This document shows, piece by piece, positions 22,260 through 34,091 of a stretch of 64,000 nucleotides of DNA; within the stretch, counting starts at the first letter, position 1, and each line of letters starts with the position of its first letter. The stretch spans positions 13,911,749 to 13,975,748 of the forward strand of contig NC_047097.1 of assembly GCF_902459505.1 (NCBI RefSeq), written 5' to 3'. The notes under the pieces were generated by a model. That model was given only the letters and a program-made list of their open reading frames with translations, made no database searches and was not told the DNA's origin. Position numbers and translations under genes: made by a program. Origin of the DNA: Geotrypetes seraphini. Its lineage: Eukaryota > Chordata > Amphibia > Gymnophiona > Dermophiidae.

Positions 22260-22775
22260 AGCCATGTGAAAAAATAACTTTTCCCTAAAATTTAAAAAAC
22301 ACACAATATAGCACAATAATTGCAATCAAACACTTCTTATAATTTGATATCAGGCTTTCACATTGCTCTTGAGGAATCTTAGGCTGTTCTTTGCACAACT
22401 ACTTTAATTCAGACACAGTGGTAGGTTTTTGTGCATGAACTGCTGGTTTCAGGTATCTGGGTTCAGAAGGTCAGGTCAAGCTAAAAGCCATTCAGATGTA
22501 GATTTGCTTTTATGTTTTGGGTCATTGTCTTTCTGCCTTACCCAAGTATGCTTCAGCTCAGGGACAGATAAAAGGACATTCTTCTTAAGAATTTTCTGGT
22601 ATAGTGCAGAATTCATGGCTCCTTTAATAATGTCAAGTTTTCCAGGTCCTGAGGCAGCAAAGCATTCAAGCGCCAACCCTCTTATCGCCACCATATTTGT
22701 GATTCTGGGCATATTTGACCTGCTGATTCCAAAAATGGCACCAGTTTTCTCCTGTCAGCTCTAGTTTTTGAGATA
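22260..22775 (-). mobile_element. Tc1 DNA transposon fragment
   Basis: The minus-strand frame at 22712-22476 encodes the middle of a Tc1 transposase: CFAASGPGKLDIIKGAMNSA, then LYQKILKKNV and QKDNDPKHKSKSTSEWL. NDPKH carries the second catalytic Asp, and flanking bases encode parts of the C-terminal region. Only part of the roughly 340-residue protein is present and no terminal repeats were found, so the copy is dead. It lies in CCPG1 intron 1. Confidence 0.88.
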
Positions 22776-23214
22776 CAGAACATGTGCCATATACCACTGT
22801 TCACTCTGCTCGCCCATTAAAAAATATTAGAATATTTTATCTTTTACGCATGAAGGAAACATATTAAAAATTAAAAGAAAAGTGTACAATGTGAAAATCT
22901 ACTTATTTCATACCAAAAGCACAATTTTATGATACAAACTTTCCAGTCATTCAACACACAAGTAGCTCCTTTTGTAAAACTTCTGAGAGTGGGATCTGCC
23001 AGGACACTCCCACATAAGATTCCAACAGTGCCATCATATGTGCATCCCATCTTCCTTGGTATCTGGCTTCCGGTGTTCAATCTGCAAAAATGAAATGATA
23101 TGAGTGGGAATATACACACACCTATATGATCATAACTATTATACAGTTAAGTTACTTACCTTTTATAGTCCAATGATATGTGGAGAGTGATGAGGAAAAA
23201 GCAAATGTTCTAAA
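22776..23214 (+). other. CCPG1 intron 1, no feature seen
   Basis: AT-rich sequence without a recognised repeat or gene. Confidence 0.4.
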
Positions 23215-23414
23215 CAATTACTTCTGTTCTGTGTTCACGGAAGAAAAACCTGGAAAAGGACCGAGATTGTCTGGCAAAGTAACACAAGAAAATGGAGTAG
23301 ATTCTGCGCCGTTCACAGACAAAGGGTTTATGAACAACTTGAAAAACTGAAGGTGGACAAAGCGAGGGGACTGGACGGGATCCATCCCAGGATACTGAGG
23401 GAGCTCAGAGAGGT

Positions 23415-25612
23415 TATCCCAGGACAAGCAGGCAGCATATTCTCACATGTGGGTGACGTCATCTACGGAGCCCCGATGCGGACAGCTTTTCAAGCAAACT
23501 TGATTGAAGATTCAAGTTTGCTGTGCTGCACCACGCATGTGTGCCTTCCTGTTCCACTAGAGGGCGCATCCCCTCCTCATGGTCTCCAGTTCGTTTCTTT
23601 CCGCGGAGCCACGAAGTCCTGTACTTTTAGGTCTCTGCCCAAAGGGCCTTCTAGCACCGCGGCTTTCTTATTTTTCCTCCGGAGAGTCGCTGTGCGCATG
23701 TGTTTTAGCGGTTTACATTCAGGGGGAGTGGAACTGTCTGGCGGACAAGCTCAGCCGCCTTCTCCAGCCGCATGAGTGGTCGCTGCATTCTCGGGTCTTG
23801 CGACAGGTGTTCAACGGTGGGGGACTCCTCAGATAGATCTGTTCGCCTCCCCCGTCAATCACAAACTGTCTCTCTTTTGTTCCCGGATGTACTCCCCGGA
23901 TCGTCTCGAGGCCGATGCCTTCCTCCTCGATTGGGAGGGGAAGTTCCTCTACGCGTTTCCGCCTTTTCCTCTGATCCTGCAGACTCTTGTACATCTCAAG
24001 TCGGCGCGAGCCACTCTGATCCTGATTGCTCCTCGGTGGCCTCGCCAGCCTTGGCTCTCTCTACTTCTTCAACTCAGCGTCAGGGAACCTCTGCTTCTAC
24101 CTGTTTTTCCCTCTCTGCTATCTCAGAGTTGGGGTTCGCTTTTACATCCCAATCTTCAGTCTCTACATCTGACCGCTTGGTTCCTTTCCCCCTGACTTCT
24201 CTTCCTTTGTCTCAGCCAATCCGGGAGGTGTTGGAGGCTTCTCGTAAAGTCTCGACTAGACTCTGCTACTCTCAGAAGTGGACCAGATTCTCGTCCTGGT
24301 GTTCGTCTCATCATCTCGACCCTGTGTCGCTGCCTGTGTCTTCGGTTCTGGAGTATTTGCTTTCTTTGTCTCATTCCGGTCTGAAGATGACTTCTATTCG
24401 GGTGCATCTTAGTGCAATTGCTGCCTTCCATCAGCACCTTGATGGGAAGTCCCTTTCCCTTCATCCTTTGGTTTCTCGTTTCATGAGGGGCCTCTTGAAT
24501 GTCCATCCTCCTCTCAAGCCTCCCCCTGTGGTTTGGGATCTTAATGTGGTTCTGGCTCAACTTATGAAACCTCCGTTTGAGCCTATGGATAAGTGTCATC
24601 TCAAATTCCTCACTTGGAAGGTGATCTTCCTGCTTGCACTCACTTCTGCTCGGAGAGTTAGTGAGCTGCAGGCATTGGTGGTGGACCCGCCTTTTACTGT
24701 ATTCCATCATGACAAGGTGGTTCTCCGCACTCATCCTAAGTTTTTGCCTAAGGTGGTGTCTGATTTTCATCTCAATCAATCCATTGTTCTGCCGGTGTTT
24801 TTTCCCAAGCCCCACTCTCATCCTGGCGAGGTGGTGCTTCACACACTTGACTGTAAGAGGGCGTTGGCCTTTTATCTTCAACGCACTCAGTCTCATCGGA
24901 CGGTTCCTCAATTGTTTTTGTCCTTCGACCCTAATCGGTTGGGATGCCCAGTTTCCAAGCGTACCTTGTCCAACTGGTTGGCTGCTTGTATTTCTTTTTG
25001 CTACGCTCAGGCTGGTCTCGCGCTGCATGGTCGAGTAACGGGACATAGGGTCCGAGCGATGGCAGCTTCTGTGGCTTTCCTCAGGTCAACGCCTATCAAG
25101 GAGATTTGTAAGGCTGCCACTTGGTCTTCGGTTCATACTTTCACCTCCCACTACTGCCTGGATACTCAGTCCAGGAGCGATGGCTGTTTTGGCCAATTGG
25201 TTTTGCGTAATCTGTTTTCTTGAATTGCCAACTTCCCTCCGTCCCTTTTTCGTTAGCTTGAAGGTCACCCACATGTGAGAATATGCTGCCTGCTTGTCCT
25301 GGGATAAAGCACAGTTACTTACCGTAACAGGTGTTATCCAGGGACAGCAGGCAGATATTCTCACAACCCGCCCTCCTCCCCGAGGTTGGCTTCTTTGCTG
25401 GTTATGTGAACTGGAGACCACGAGGAGGGGATGTGCCCTCTAGTGGAGCAGGAAGGCACACAAGCGTGGTGCAGCACAGCAAACTTGAATCTTCAATCAA
25501 GTTTGCTTGAAAAGCTGTCCGCGTCACATGTGAGAATATCTGTCCGTGTCACATGTGAGAATATCTGCCTGCTGTCCCTGGATAACACCTGTTACGGTAA
25601 GTAACTGTGCTT
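23415..25612 (+). mobile_element. short DIRS-type retroelement fossil, copy 3 (family A)
   Basis: A compact copy of about 2.2 kb, against 5-6 kb for its relatives. It is broken as an element because gag and reverse transcriptase are absent. The left terminus is at 23415. The last part of the RNase H zone (WNCLADKLSRLLQPHEWSL) precedes the tyrosine recombinase zone at 23772-25223, whose open frame looks whole. The recombinase shows ALTSARRVSELQAL, HRVRAMAASVAFL and WSSVHTFTSHY. The internal complementary region is at about 25296-25350 and the right terminus at about 25550-25612. It interrupts the CR1 of 23215-31888 with no target duplication, as expected of this family. It is the best preserved copy here, so probably the youngest. 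Confidence 0.92.
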
Positions 25613-25931
25613 TCTGGTGTGTCCTATTAAAGACTTGTACAATAAATCTCTGGAGACAGGAGTGGTTCCTAGGGATTGTAGGAGAGCGGATGTGGTCCCT
25701 ATTTACAAAAGTGGTCATAGAGATGAAGCGGGGAACTACAGGCCAGTAAGCCTGACTTCAATTGTTGGAAAAATAATGAAAGTGTTGCTGAAAGAAAGGA
25801 TAGTGAACTTTCTAGAATCTAATGGGTTACAGGATCCGAGGCAACATGGCTTTACAAAAGGTAAATCATGCCAGACGAACCTGATTGAATTTTTTGATTG
25901 AGTGACCTGAGAACTGGATCGAGGACATATG

Positions 25932-28900
25932 TTAAGAACATAAGAAGTTGCCTCCACTGGGTCAGACCAGAGGTCCATCGTGCCCAGCGGTCCGCTCCTG
26001 CGGCGGCCCATCAGGCCTATGACCTGTGAAGTGGTCCCTGACTATTCCTATAACCTACCTCTACTTCTATCTGTACCCCTCAATCCCCTTATCCTTTAGG
26101 AACCTATCTAAACCTTCCTTGAATCCCTGTAGCGTGCTCTGGCCTATCACAACCTCCGGAAGTGCGTTCCATGTGTCCACCACCCTCTGGATAAAAAAGA
26201 ACTTCCTAGCGTTTGTTCTAAACCTGTCCCCTTTCAATTTCTCCGAGTGCCCCCTTGTACTTGTGGTTCCCCACAGTCTGAAGAATCTGTCCCTGTCTAC
26301 CTTCTCTATGCCATTCAGGATTTTGAAGGTTTCTATCATGTTTCCTCTAAGTCTCCGCTTTTCCAGAGAGAATAGCCCCAGCATTTCCAACCTATCAGCG
26401 TATGAAAAGTTTTCCATACCTTTTATCAGTTTAGACGCTCTTCTCTGAACTCCCTCAAGTACTGCCATGTTCTTCTTGAGGTACGGCGACCAGTACTGGA
26501 CACAGTACTCCAGATGTGGGCGCACCATTGCACGATACAGCGGCATGATGACTTCCTTCGTCCTGGTCGTGATACCCTTTTTAATGATACCCAACATTCT
26601 GTTCGCTTTCTTTGAGGCTGTCGCACACTGTGCTGATGCTTTCAATGTTGTGTCCACCATCACCCCCAGGTCTCTTTCAAGGTTGCTTACCCCTAGCAAT
26701 GATCCCCCCATTTTGTAGCTGAACATCGGGTTCTTTTTCCCTACATGCATGACCTTGCATTTCTCTATGTTAAAGCTCATGTGCCACTTTTTTGCCCACT
26801 CTTCCAGCCTCGTTAGGTCCCCTTGCAGGTCTTCGCAGTCTTCTGCGGTTCTAATCCTGCTGCAGAGTTTGGTGTCATCCGCAAATTTAATAACCTCACA
26901 TTTTGTTCCCGCCTCCAGGTTGTTAATAAATATATTGAACAGGAGCGGTCCCAGCACCGACCACTGTGGAACTCCGCTCATGACCCATTGCCAGTCTGAG
27001 TAATGGCCCTTTACTCCAACCCTCTGTTTCCTGCCTGCCAGCCAGTGTTTGATCCATCGGTGGACATCCCCTTGTCCCCGTGGTTCCACAGCTTCTTAAG
27101 CAGCCGTTTGTGGGGTACCTTGTCGAAGGCTTTTTGGAAGTCAAGATAAATGATGTCTATGGATTCCCCTTTATTCAACTGGCTGTTTATTCCCTCAAAG
27201 AAGTACAGTAAGTTCGTGAGGCACGACCTTCCCTTGCAGAAGCCGTGCTGGCTCGCCTTCAGCTGTCCATTGTTTTCTATGTGTTCACAGATGCTGTCCT
27301 TAACCAGTGCTTCCATCATCTTTCCCGGAACCGAGGTCAAGCTCACCGGCCTGTAGTTTCCCGGGTCACCCCTTGATCCCTTCTTAAAGATGGGCATGAC
27401 ATTTGCTATTTTCCAGTCCTTCGGGATCTCCCCAGTTTTTAAGGATAGGTTACATATATGCGAAGTGTAGCCGCTATTTCGTTTCTCAGTTCTTTTAGTA
27501 CCCTTGGGTGGATGCTGTCCGGACCTGGTGATTTGTCACTCTTCAGTCTGTCTATCTGTCGGAGGACATCCTCTTGGCTTACCTCTAGTTGGACCAGCTT
27601 TTCATACTGATTCCCACTTATGATCTCCTCGGGTTCTGGAATATTGGATGTGTCCTCTCTCGTGAAGACTGACGAGAAGAACTTGTTTAACCTGTCAGCT
27701 ATCTCTTTTTCCTCCTTTACCACTCCCTTCTTGTCTCCATCATCCAATGGTCCCACTTCCTCCCTGGCCGGTTGCTTTCCCTTCATGTACCTGAAGAATG
27801 GTTTGAAGTTTCTTGCTTCCCCTGCCAGTCGTTCTTCATATTCTCTTTTTGCTTTCTTAATCACTCGGTGACATTCCTTTTGGTGTCTTTTGTGCTCCTT
27901 CTAGTTATCCTTGGTTTGGTCCTTTTTCCATTTTCTGAACGATGTTTTTTTATCCCTTATCGCCTTTTTCACTGCATTTGTTATCCACACCGGGTTTTTT
28001 GTTCGATTCTTTTTGCACCCTTTCCTAAACCTGGGACATACAGGTTCTGTGCTTTGAGCACCGTGTCCTTGAGTAGGGACCAGGCTTTTTCTACGGTCTC
28101 CATCTTCCCTGAGCTGCTGCTGAGTTTCTTTCCCACCATTTTCCTCATGGCCTCATAATTCCCTTTTCTGAAATTGAGTGCTGTCGTTGTGGTTCTTTTC
28201 ACCTTTGATGTTCCTATTGCTAGCTTGCACTGGATCATGTTGTGATCGCTATTTCCTAGTGGCGCTAGTACTACCACCTCCTTTGCGGGTCCCCCTAGCC
28301 CTTTGAGGATTAGGTCGAGAGTGGCATCTCCTCGTGTTGGTTCCGTGACCAGTTGTTCCATGAAACAGTCCCTCATAGTCTCCATGAATTTTGTTTCCCT
28401 CGTGCAGTTTGAGTGTCCAATACTCCAGTTTATTCCAGGGTAGTTGAAATCCCCCATCACCACCACACTTCCGCTTTTGCATACCTGCCTCAATTCAGCC
28501 TCCAGGTCCTGGTCATTTGCTTCTAATTGTCCTGGCGGGCGATAGTACAGTCCCAATTTTATGTCTGCTCCATTTCCTCCTGGTAGCTTAACCCATAGTG
28601 ATTCCAAGCCGTCCGCCCGTACTATTGTTTCCATCCTGGTTGAAGGAATGGAGTCCTTTATATATAGTGCTATTCCTCCACCCTTCTTGTATGTCCTGTC
28701 TCTCCTACAGAGCTTGTACCCTGGTATGACCACATCCCAATTGTTGTCCTCGGACCATCATGTTTCTGTGACTCCAATTATGTCTAGGTCCTCCTTACTG
28801 GCTATGACTTCTAGCTCTCCCATTTTGGTTCTTAGGCTCCTTGCATTAGTGTATAGGCAATTTAAGTCCCGGTTGTTTACCTTCCCTGTTGGTTTTCCTC

Positions 28901-29165
28901 ATGGTTTGGTGCTCCTGCCGACCCCCTCATGGGCTGCCAGTCCTCGAGCCTTGTTTCGTTCATCTTCCTCCTGTGGTATGTCTGTTTCGTCCTCCTCCTG
29001 TGGTGTGTCTATCTCGTCCTCAGCCTGCTTCCCCATTTTTGGATCTCCCTCTGGCTCCTGCTGTTCTCTCTTCTTCTTGTTCTTTAGTTTCGTTTGTTCC
29101 TTGGGCCCCTGTATTGCATCTTTGGGTCCTTTTTTTCCAAAAATTCCCACTCAGTCTCGAGGCTG
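25932..29165 (-). mobile_element. CR1 LINE, nearly full ORF2, inserted in another CR1
   Basis: On the minus strand from 29165: a basic/acidic linker (about 29150-28899), then an endonuclease at about 28860-27981 with VMGDFNYPGINW, the DLILKG region and the catalytic SDHNMI, then reverse transcriptase at about 27864-26067. RT motifs are LKSDKSPGPDSIHPRVLKEL, GNYRPVSLTSVPGKMMEALV, IDIIYLDFQKAFDKVPHK, FADDTKLCSR, and the thumb HLEYCVQYWSPYLKKNMAVL. The frame shifts near 27430 and near 27050-27090, and a stop lies near 28735, so ORF2 is not intact. The 3' end reads through gcccatcagg and ggtctgacccag to ttcttatgttcttaac at 25932. No ORF1 is seen, so it is 5'-truncated. Confidence 0.93.
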
Positions 29166-29937
29166 GGGCTAATTTACTTAGATTTCAGTAAAGCCTTTGA
29201 TACGGTTCCTCATAGGAGGCTGTTGAACAAACTTGAAGGGCTGAAGTTAGGACCCAAAGTGGTGAACTGGATTAGACAGACACCAGAGGATGATGGTTAA
29301 TGGAAGTCGCTCGGATGAAGGAAAAGTGAGTAGTGGAGTCCCTCAGGGTTCGGTGATGGGCCAATCCTGTTCAATATGTTTGTAAGTGACATTGCTGAAG
29401 GGTTAGAAGGAAAAGTTTGCCTTTTTGCAGATGATACCTAGATTTCTAACGAGTAGACACCAAGGAGGGAGTGGAAAACATGAAAAAAGATCTGCAAAAG
29501 TTAGAGGAATGGTCTAATATCTGCCAACTAAAATTCAATGCAAAGTAATGCATTTGGGGATTAATAATCAGAAGGAACCATATATGCTGGGAGGTGAGAA
29601 GCTGATATGCACGGACGGGGAGAGAGACCATGCGGTGATAGTGTCTGAAGATCTAAAGGTGAAAAAACAGTGTGACAAGGCAGTGGCTGCAGCCAGAAGG
29701 ATGCTGGGCTGTATAAAGAGAGGCGTAGCCAGTAGAAGAAAGAAGGTGTTGATGCCCCTGTACAGGTCATTGGTGAGGCCCCACTTGAAGTATTGTGTTC
29801 AGTTTTGGAGACCGTATCTGGCAAAGGACATAAAAAGACTTGAAGCGGTCCAGGGGAGGGCGATGAAAATGATAGGAGGTTTGCGCCAAAAGACGTATGA
29901 GGAGAGACTGGAAGCCCTGAATATGTATACCCTAGAG

Positions 29938-31306
29938 CAGTGGTCTTGCTTGCGGCCCGCCAGGTACTATTTTAAGGCCCTCGGAATTATAATGATTCTT
30001 TATGGAAAACTTGTGCCTTAAGGCTTGATTCTGCAAAGTGCTCATGATTGTAGGCAGCTGTAGGCATCCTACAGCTATCTAATCAGCCAATCGGGAGGCA
30101 CTTTTTCTATTTAAAAAAAAAAAAAATGCTCCCCAGGTAGGCCGCCTATATTGAAGGCACCTCCAGGGAGCCTAGAGAGACCCGTAAGCCCACCTAAGCT
30201 CGCCTAAGGCTAGACAGTAGCCTTAAGCGAACCTAGGCGGCCCTACACGTCTCCCTACCAGAACGGGAGATGCTTACAATGTAGGCTAGCAAAATGCTGG
30301 CCTACATGGTAAGTAAACGCGGCCGCTGTACCTAATCGCAGCAAGAATCTTCCTGCCATGATTAGTATAGTGGCCGTGGCTATGGCCACAAGTCCCCCCT
30401 CCCCCAGCGATCGCGGCAGGAGGGTACCCAACCCCTCCTGCCGACTCCCCCAATGGCCCTCCCGACAATCGCGGCAGGAGGGTACCCAATCTCTCCTGCC
30501 AGCCCCTCAACAAACACCCCCACCCCCACCCCGGAACCCCTTCCTTGGTCTTACTTTCAAGTTGGATCAAACGGCTTCTCGCACGTTCGGCCAGCAGGCC
30601 CGCCTCCGTCCAAATGAGGCGGACCCGCCCCTCCCCTGCCCAATCCACAGGATCCTAGGCTCTGATTGATCCAGGCGCCTAAGGCCCCTCCCACTTTAGT
30701 GCCTGCCTCACTGCTGTAACCTCATGCAAGTACATGCCTGTGTCTGTACGTGATTGTCCTCTCCACTCCACCTCACAATTGCATACAGACGCAAGAAAGC
30801 GCTTGCATGGGGTTAAACCAGTGAGGTGGACAATGTTCCAGAATGTAAGGTAACCATCGGAGGCAGTGCAGCTTGTGCATGTGTCCGGTGCTGGAGGAGG
30901 TGAGAGTTGAAAGCGATTGCGACAGTGACCGCCGGACACTTAAGGCACAAGTTTCCCATAAAGAATCATTCTTTATAATACTGAGGGCCTCAAAATAGAT
31001 GGTCCAAAATCTTGTCTCTTGAAGTTGATACTTTGATAGTTTTTCACTTTCTGCTTATTGCACTGCTTTCAGCTGTGTATAGCTGAATTATCAGATGCAA
31101 TTAAGGAAAGATTTATAAACTATAGTTTATAAATATTTCCTTAATTAATTCTGATAATTTCAGATAATCCACATTTTGGATTTGTAGGTACTTACCTCAT
31201 GCAAAGTTGTCATTTCTTTAATAAGACATTATTTTTTCTGTGGCCCTCAAAAGTACCTACAAATCCAAAATGTGGCCCTGCATAGGGTTTGAGTTTGAGA
31301 CCACTG
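29938..31306. mobile_element. hAT-type non-autonomous element with 8-bp target duplication
   Basis: The left end is cagtggtcttgcttgcggcc and the right end, reverse-complemented, is cagtggtctcaaactcaaac. Flanking octamers are CCCTAGAG at 29930-29937 and CCTTAGAG at 31307-31314, an 8-bp duplication with one change. It interrupts the CR1 of 23215-31888. The interior has a second, inner inverted repeat: aatgattctttatgg...cttgtgccttaag near 29990-30023 pairs with its complement near 30940-30975. The bounded 0.9 kb segment holds a GC-rich repeat. No transposase frame is seen. Confidence 0.85.
30330..30700. repeat. GC-rich dispersed repeat with gcggcaggagg blocks
   Basis: Two near-identical blocks (atcgcggcaggagggtaccc near 30412 and near 30470) alternate with pyrimidine-rich runs. 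It ends with gcgcctaaggcccctccca, like the end of the repeat at 5165-5690. It sits inside the hAT element. Confidence 0.55.
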
Positions 31307-32800
31307 CCTTAGAGGAAAGGAGGAACAGGGTCGACATGATTCAGACGTTCAAATACTTGAAAAGTATTAACGTAGAACAAAATCTTTTTCAGAGAAAGGA
31401 AAATGGTAAAACCAGAGGATATAATTTGAGATTGAGGGGTTGTAGACTCACGAGCAATGTAAGGAAAGTCTACTTTATGGAGAGGGTGGCAGATGCCTGG
31501 AATGTGCTACCGAGAGAGGTAGTGGAGAAGAAAACAGAGTTCAAAATAGCATGGGATGAACACAGAGGACCTAGAATCAGAAAATAATAGTAAATATTGA
31601 AGGACTAAGGCTAGTACTGGGCAGACTTGCATGGTCTATGTCTATATATGGCCTTTTGGTTGAGGATGGGCTGGGGAGGGCTTCAATGACTGGGAGGGTG
31701 TAGATGGGCTGGAGTGAGCTTTGATGGAGACTTCAGTAGTTGGAACCTAAGCACAGTACCGGGTAGTGCTTTGGATTCTTACCCAGAAATAGCTAAGAAG
31801 AAAAAAATAAAAATTTAAATTGAATCAGGTTGGGCAGACTGGATGGACCATTCAGGTCTTTATTTGCCGTCATCTACAATGTTACATAAAACTACAGTTG
31901 GAAATATGTAAACACTCTCAATATATCTGCTAACCTGTATGCAAAAACAAATCAGGTAACAGAAGACAAAGTTGAAAATCCCATTAGAATTTAAATCTAT
32001 GTGCAACCTTTGAGATACAAATTTATGTAGTCTAAGGCAGTGTTTTTCAACCGCTGTTCCGCGGCACCATTACTACCAGTCCTGCATTCAGGGGCCCGGA
32101 GCTGACAGGGGGCCCGAGGCAGGGGCGCCAGTAGCTCGCCAAGGCAAAGTGAGTCGATCACTCAGGACTCACTTTGTCTTGGCGATCTAATCTATCGAGC
32201 CGATAAGTCTTCTTCTCCCCGACGTCAATTCTGCAGTCGGAGAGGAAGTTCGGGCCAGCCAATCGCTGCCTGGCTGGGCGGAACTTCCTCTCCGATTGCA
32301 GAATTGACGTCAGGGAGAGCATGCGTCGGCGTCGGCTTTGGGGCCTGTTATCCATTGGTGGGTCCTGTTCCCCGATGGCAGCGGCAGTGGCAGTGGCAGT
32401 GGGGAACGGCAGGGAGAAAAAAAGAAAGGGGGCAGGCAGGGAAACAGAAGGAAAGAAGAGAAACAGAAAAAAAGAAAGAAAGGTCAGGGAGAGAGGAAGA
32501 AAAAGTTGGGGGAGAGAATGAGGTGTGGAGGAGAGAAAGCATACAGGCTGATAGAAGGGAAGAAAGATTGGATGCACAGTCAGAAGAAGAAAGTGCAACC
32601 AGAAATCACCAGACAAGGTAGGAAAAATGATTTTATTTTAAATTTAGCAAAGTGGAGGCAGTATTACCACAGTTTTCAAAGGAATTTGCCCAAATAACTT
32701 AATAGTTAACTGGGTAAATTCCCAGAGATGAAAACTTCCCTTCACTTACTATGCACAGTTCTGAATTTATATCTGCTGTCTATATTTTACAATATGGTCA

Positions 32801-32920
32801 CCTTTTACTAAACCGCAATAGTGGTTTTTAGCGCAGGGAGCCTATGAGCGTCAACAGCAGCGCTGGGCATTCAGCGCAGCTCCCTGCGCTAAAAACTGCT
32901 ATTGTGGTTTAATAAAAAGG
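32801..32920. mobile_element. 120-bp fold-back MITE
   Basis: The arms read ccttttactaaaccgcaata and, from the other side, cctttttattaaaccacaat. The near-perfect stem continues through tagcgcagggagc. It is inserted inside the hAT element of 32038-33445. Confidence 0.8.
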
Positions 32921-33027
32921 ATGGAGGGTATATTTGTCTATTTTTGTATGCTATAAAAACCAAATACAGAGAGAGACTGAGAGCTGTTGACGAAGAGCTA
33001 CGTGTGTGTCTTTCTTTGATTCCAGCC

Positions 33028-33187
33028 AGAATATCAGCTTTGTGTTAGATTGTGAGCCTTCGGGACAGTAAGGGAATTTTTCAAGTACCTTTCTTATTTC
33101 TAATCTTAATGTATATTTTCTGTAAACCGCTTAGAACCTAACGGATGTAGCGGTATATAAGAAATAAATTACATTACATTACATTGT
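33028..33187 (+). repeat. L2-like LINE/SINE 3' tail with ACATT repeats
   Basis: Gattgtgagccttcgggaca, then tgtaaaccgcttagaacc, gcggtatataagaaataaat and a short acatt array. It is an insertion within the hAT element. Confidence 0.7.
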
Positions 33188-33729
33188 GTTCAGCCAAACA
33201 GGCCCAGGTTTCGCACTGAATAAAGTATTTTATAATTTTTCACTATTCTGTTTACTTAATATTTCATAATAAAGTAATTTTAAAATACTTTCTTTGTGTT
33301 TATTTGATTCCTATTCAAGAGAATTACTTTATATATAGTCAATATAGGCACAGAGTTAAATTTTTTAACATTTTCTAATGGTGGTGTGCCTCGTGATTTT
33401 TTTCATGAAACAAGTGTGCCTTTGCCCAAAGGTTGAAAAACACTGGTCTAAGGAAACCATGTTTACCATCTAAATTTTTTGCACCTAATTATGTAATATA
33501 ACAGAGCAAAGGTGATTTTGTTATTTGAGCTTACATTTTTATGCCAGTATGCATTATAGGAAAGGAAGTAGATGAATAGTTGTGAAACAAAGGTCATTAT
33601 ACACCAAAAAGTGGATAATTTAAATACTGGACATATATTTCCCATTCAAAAAAGAAAGCTTGTTATGACATCCCGATTCTGCAGAAGAGATCTTTTAAAT
33701 AGCGATAACAAAATTAATAAATTCAACCA

Positions 33730-33985
33730 CATTTTAGAAACTTCCTCCCTCACTTTCCCAAAGCAGCAGTGTCAGCTGGTCTGCAGAGGCAGCATTGTAA
33801 ACAGGCTGCTCACGGCCAGCCCCGGCAGGGCCTTTCCTCTGCTGCGCGGCTTCTGATGCAGCAGTGGAAAGGCTCTTCTGCAGCTGGCCACGAGCAGCCT
33901 GTTTACAGCGCTGCCTCTGCTGACCAGCTGCTTTTTGGGGGTAGAAAAAGTGCATCTTATGGCCCGACAAATATGGTAAATGTAG
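33730..33985. mobile_element. fold-back MITE, long palindromic core
   Basis: Cagctggtctgcagaggcag near 33774 pairs with ctgcctctgctgaccagctg near 33913, with the stem continuing through tgtaaacaggctgctc. The outer right part (gtagaaaaagtgcatcttat, ggcccgacaaatatgg) is a widespread MITE-like terminus. Confidence 0.6.
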
Positions 33986-34091
33986 TATAAATGGAAAAAA
34001 CAGTAGCAAAGTCATTATTTGTGTTGTGGTATATGAATCAACCCCAGCAAGTACAGGTGCCAATTTAGATTAAAAAAAGACTCTTCCTCTC

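Larger units (their letters stand above)
23215..31888 (+). mobile_element. CR1 LINE split by three later insertions
   Basis: Pieces of one CR1 appear in order. 23215-23414 is the linker before the RT (YFCSVFTEEKPGKG). 25613-25931 is the early RT (LETGVVPRDCRRADVVPIY, GNYRPVSLTSIVGKIMK, QHGFTKGKSCQTNLIEF). 29166-29937 covers LIYLDFSKAFDTVPHRRLLN, FADDT and the thumb. 31307-31888 is the ORF2 end plus 3' untranslated region (gggcagactt, gacttcagtagttggaacct). Between them sit a short DIRS copy (23415-25612), an opposite-strand CR1 (25932-29165) and a hAT element (29938-31306). The frame has stops of its own. Total CR1 sequence is about 1.9 kb. Confidence 0.9.
32038..33445. mobile_element. hAT-type element with perfect 8-bp target duplication
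   Basis: Both ends start CAGTGTTTTTCAACC when read inward. The octamer GTCTAAGG occurs at 32030-32037 and at 33446-33453. The element is 1.4 kb long with no transposase frame. Its interior holds a hairpin (about 32219-32250 against 32281-32315, ccgacgtcaattctgcag type), a ggcagt simple repeat near 32376-32402, a purine-rich stretch, a MITE (32801-32920) and a LINE tail (33028-33187). Confidence 0.92.

Noticed and set aside
24156-25046. 296-codon minus-strand frame, basic and glutamine/arginine-rich
   Set aside because: It is the antisense shadow of the open recombinase frame of DIRS copy 3.
28899-29172. Acidic and serine/proline-rich frames near the CR1 5' side
   Set aside because: They are strand shadows or linker sequence of the opposite-strand CR1, not a separate gene.
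30400-30500. Repeated atcgcggcaggagggtaccc blocks considered as a CRISPR-like or regulatory array
   Set aside because: There are only two copies inside a dispersed vertebrate repeat, with no regular spacers and no bacterial context.
32158-32697. Several overlapping basic/low-complexity frames
   Set aside because: They come from purine-rich and ggcagt simple sequence inside the hAT element.
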